Source: JBGTLW01 sp041743835
GTDB lineage: Bacteria > Planctomycetota > Phycisphaerae > Phycisphaerales > Phycisphaeraceae
Direction of reading: 5' to 3'
DNA length: 5,781 bases
Assembly: GCA_041743835.1 (NCBI GenBank)
Contig: JBGTLW010000335.1
Location: 1 to 5,781, forward strand
This document shows, one piece after another, positions 4,680 through 5,781 of this stretch. The position numbers and the translations under genes were made by a program. Numbering within the stretch: position 1 is the stretch's first letter; every line of letters starts with the position of its first letter. Below the pieces are notes generated by a model, which saw nothing but the letters and a program-made list of their open reading frames with translations, was not told the DNA's origin and did no database searches.

Positions 4680-5781
4680 GCCACACCCCCCCCCATACCC
4701 CCCACACCCCCATGCTGCGCAACCACCCACTGCAGCTCCCGCGCAATCCCCGCAGCCAGGTCCGCCGGCGCGTGCGCGGCTGGCAGCACGTTCCACGCAT
4801 ACGTCTCCACCTCGAAGTGCCGCGTCTCGCTGCCGCGCAGAAGTTGCAGGCACGCCGCCAATTCCGCCTGCGTCGTGCCCACCAGACCCAGAGCCGACGC
4901 AAACACCGGCACATGGAAATGCACACGCCACCGACCGCGCAACCGACCACTAAGCGCCTCCGGCAGATCCTCCACCAGCGTCTGCGTCCCATCCGCAAGA
5001 CGGATGCTCGTCTGATGCAGGTAGCGATCCTCCGCAAAGCCGCCAAGCTGCGCAGCCACCGCCGCGCGCTGCGCTTCATCCAACCCATCAAAATCCACCG
5101 ACAACGCCGACGAAAGCTGCACCTTGCCCACGCGGATACCCACCGAGCGATACGCCCCGAGCGCGCGCGCCTGCGGCTCAAACATCACCGCGCTGTGACA
5201 CACATCGTGGCACACCCGCAGATACCCCAGCACCGATTCATCATCCAACCCGCCAAGCAGGTGACCCTGAAAAAACGACACCACATCATCGGCCGTGTCC
5301 AGCAGACAGCCCGGCTCCGGCTCAAGGTTGATGTGGATCAGACGCCCCGTGTCCAGCTCCAGCCGGGCCAACTGATGCACCAGATCGCACAGACGATTGC
5401 CCGCCGCATCCATCCGCTGACGATCGCGATCCGCATCACCCGTGGGCCAGCCCAGCGGCAGCGTGGAGATGCTCCCCTCGCCCCCCTCGGGCAGCAGCTC
5501 CGCAAGCAAACGCGCCAGCGCCAGGGTGTAGTCGTAACGCGCCTGCGTCGTCCAGTCCGGCTCATACACCGCGTGCTTCACCCGCCGCTGATGAAAGTCG
5601 CCAAACGGAAACCCATTGAACGTATAAGCCAGCAGCCCCCGGCTCTCAAGGAAGCCCTTGAGCTCCCCCACACGCCCGCTGCCCACCACATCCCGCACCG
5701 CCGCATCACCAAGCCACAACCCCACCCCCATCGCCCCCCCGTAAGTTTCGTCACCCCCGTAAGTTTCGTCACCCCCAGCAC
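4676..5781 (-). CDS. eboE: EboE, TIM-barrel (xylose isomerase-like) metabolite traffic protein, 5'-truncated by window edge
   Basis: The frame is open to the right edge (first whole codon 5779-5777), so the ATG at 5731 is probably internal and the gene starts outside the window; 367 residues are visible. Numbering from the 5731 ATG: GVGLWLGD (2-9), TFNGFPFGDFH (37-47), VYEPDW (55-60), STLPLGW (89-95), HINLEPEPG (133-141), VCHDVCHSA (173-181), GKVQLS (202-207), YLHQTSIR (237-244), HFHVPVF (271-277), FEVETYAWN (306-314). These acidic and histidine clusters at strand ends fit the metal site of a xylose isomerase/AP-endonuclease-2-like barrel. The family normally has about 40-60 more N-terminal residues, which fits a start beyond the edge. 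Unusual parts are an in-frame 18-bp duplication near the edge (GGDETY twice) and a Gly-rich C-terminus (GGVGGMGGGVA) encoded by G-runs. The stop overlaps the eboC GTG. Family knowledge: it acts with other Ebo proteins in handling a secondary-metabolite precursor; its reaction is unknown. Confidence 0.88.
   Translation of the reverse strand, partial: AGGDETYGGDETYGGAMGVGLWLGDAAVRDVVGSGRVGELKGFLESRGLLAYTFNGFPFGDFHQRRVKHAVYEPDWTTQARYDYTLALARLLAELLPEGGEGSISTLPLGWPTGDADRDRQRMDAAGNRLCDLVHQLARLELDTGRLIHINLEPEPGCLLDTADDVVSFFQGHLLGGLDDESVLGYLRVCHDVCHSAVMFEPQARALGAYRSVGIRVGKVQLSSALSVDFDGLDEAQRAAVAAQLGGFAEDRYLHQTSIRLADGTQTLVEDLPEALSGRLRGRWRVHFHVPVFASALGLVGTTQAELAACLQLLRGSETRHFEVETYAWNVLPAAHAPADLAAGIARELQWVVAQHGGVGGMGGGVA
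4686..4694 (-). repeat. G9 homopolymer at the eboE/eboC junction
   Basis: Nine consecutive G on the coding strand (C on +) lie about 8 bases before the eboE stop and 6 bases before the eboC GTG. The position allows it to serve as a Shine-Dalgarno-like element for eboC. It is also long enough to be prone to polymerase slippage. Confidence 0.75.
5741..5776 (-). repeat. exact 18-bp tandem duplication in the 5' part of eboE
   Basis: Two identical copies of GGGGGTGACGAAACTTAC on the coding strand (5776-5759 and 5758-5741) are followed by a G7 run. In the eboE frame each copy reads GGDETY, so the unit is a whole number of codons and keeps the frame. It reaches to within five bases of the right edge, so further copies outside the window cannot be excluded. 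Confidence 0.85.

Noticed and set aside
2320..5015. Long + strand open frames opposite eboF, eboC and eboE (2320-2988, 3112-3633, 3756-4325, 4407-5015)
   Set aside because: Their translations are rich in Arg, His and Pro without any domain, as expected for the antisense of GC-rich genes, and the opposite strand carries clearly recognisable proteins.
5741..5776. Possible start of a CRISPR array
   Set aside because: The two 18-bp copies are directly adjacent with no spacer, and they lie in frame within eboE.
5578..5781. Short minus-strand open frame beginning with VTKLTG repeats as a repeat-peptide gene
   Set aside because: It is the same 18-bp duplication read in another frame, overlapping eboE, whose translation is clearly conserved.

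Overview
This GC-rich window comes from a bacterium that makes lipid A. The coding style and the MBL and Ebo proteins suggest a planctomycete-like organism, possibly Phycisphaerae. That placement is an impression from recalled protein families, not a computed result. No RNA gene, insertion sequence, CRISPR array or prophage feature was seen.

Layout from left to right: (1) the 3' two-thirds of lpxD on the + strand, cut by the left edge; (2) a small predicted lipoprotein gene on the - strand, ending tail-to-tail 10 bp from lpxD; (3) a 294-bp divergent intergenic region with two inverted repeats; (4) a + strand gene for a YycJ/WalJ-like metallo-beta-lactamase-fold hydrolase; (5) three tightly coupled - strand genes, transcribed from the right edge leftward, recognised as eboE, eboC and eboF. 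The MBL gene and eboF converge and share 56 bp at their 3' ends.

The main interest is the ebo block. From established knowledge, the ebo genes (eboA-F) form a conserved cluster found in cyanobacteria, proteobacteria, Bacteroidetes, eustigmatophyte algae and others. In the cyanobacterium Nostoc punctiforme the cluster is linked to export of a scytonemin precursor to the periplasm, and in other bacteria to unidentified secondary metabolites. Here a TIM-barrel protein (EboE), a UbiA-type membrane prenyltransferase (EboC) and an alkaline phosphatase/nucleotide pyrophosphatase-like protein (EboF) are joined by 4-base GTGA overlaps, which suggests one translationally coupled operon. The other members (eboA, eboB, eboD) would be expected beyond the right edge.

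The ebo genes carry unusual simple-sequence features: G-tracts of 7, 9 and 7 bases on the coding strand, an exact 18-bp in-frame duplication in eboE, and a 10-residue tandem repeat with a strong hairpin in eboF. The G9 tract sits just before the eboE stop, in a place where a -1 slip would fuse EboE to EboC.
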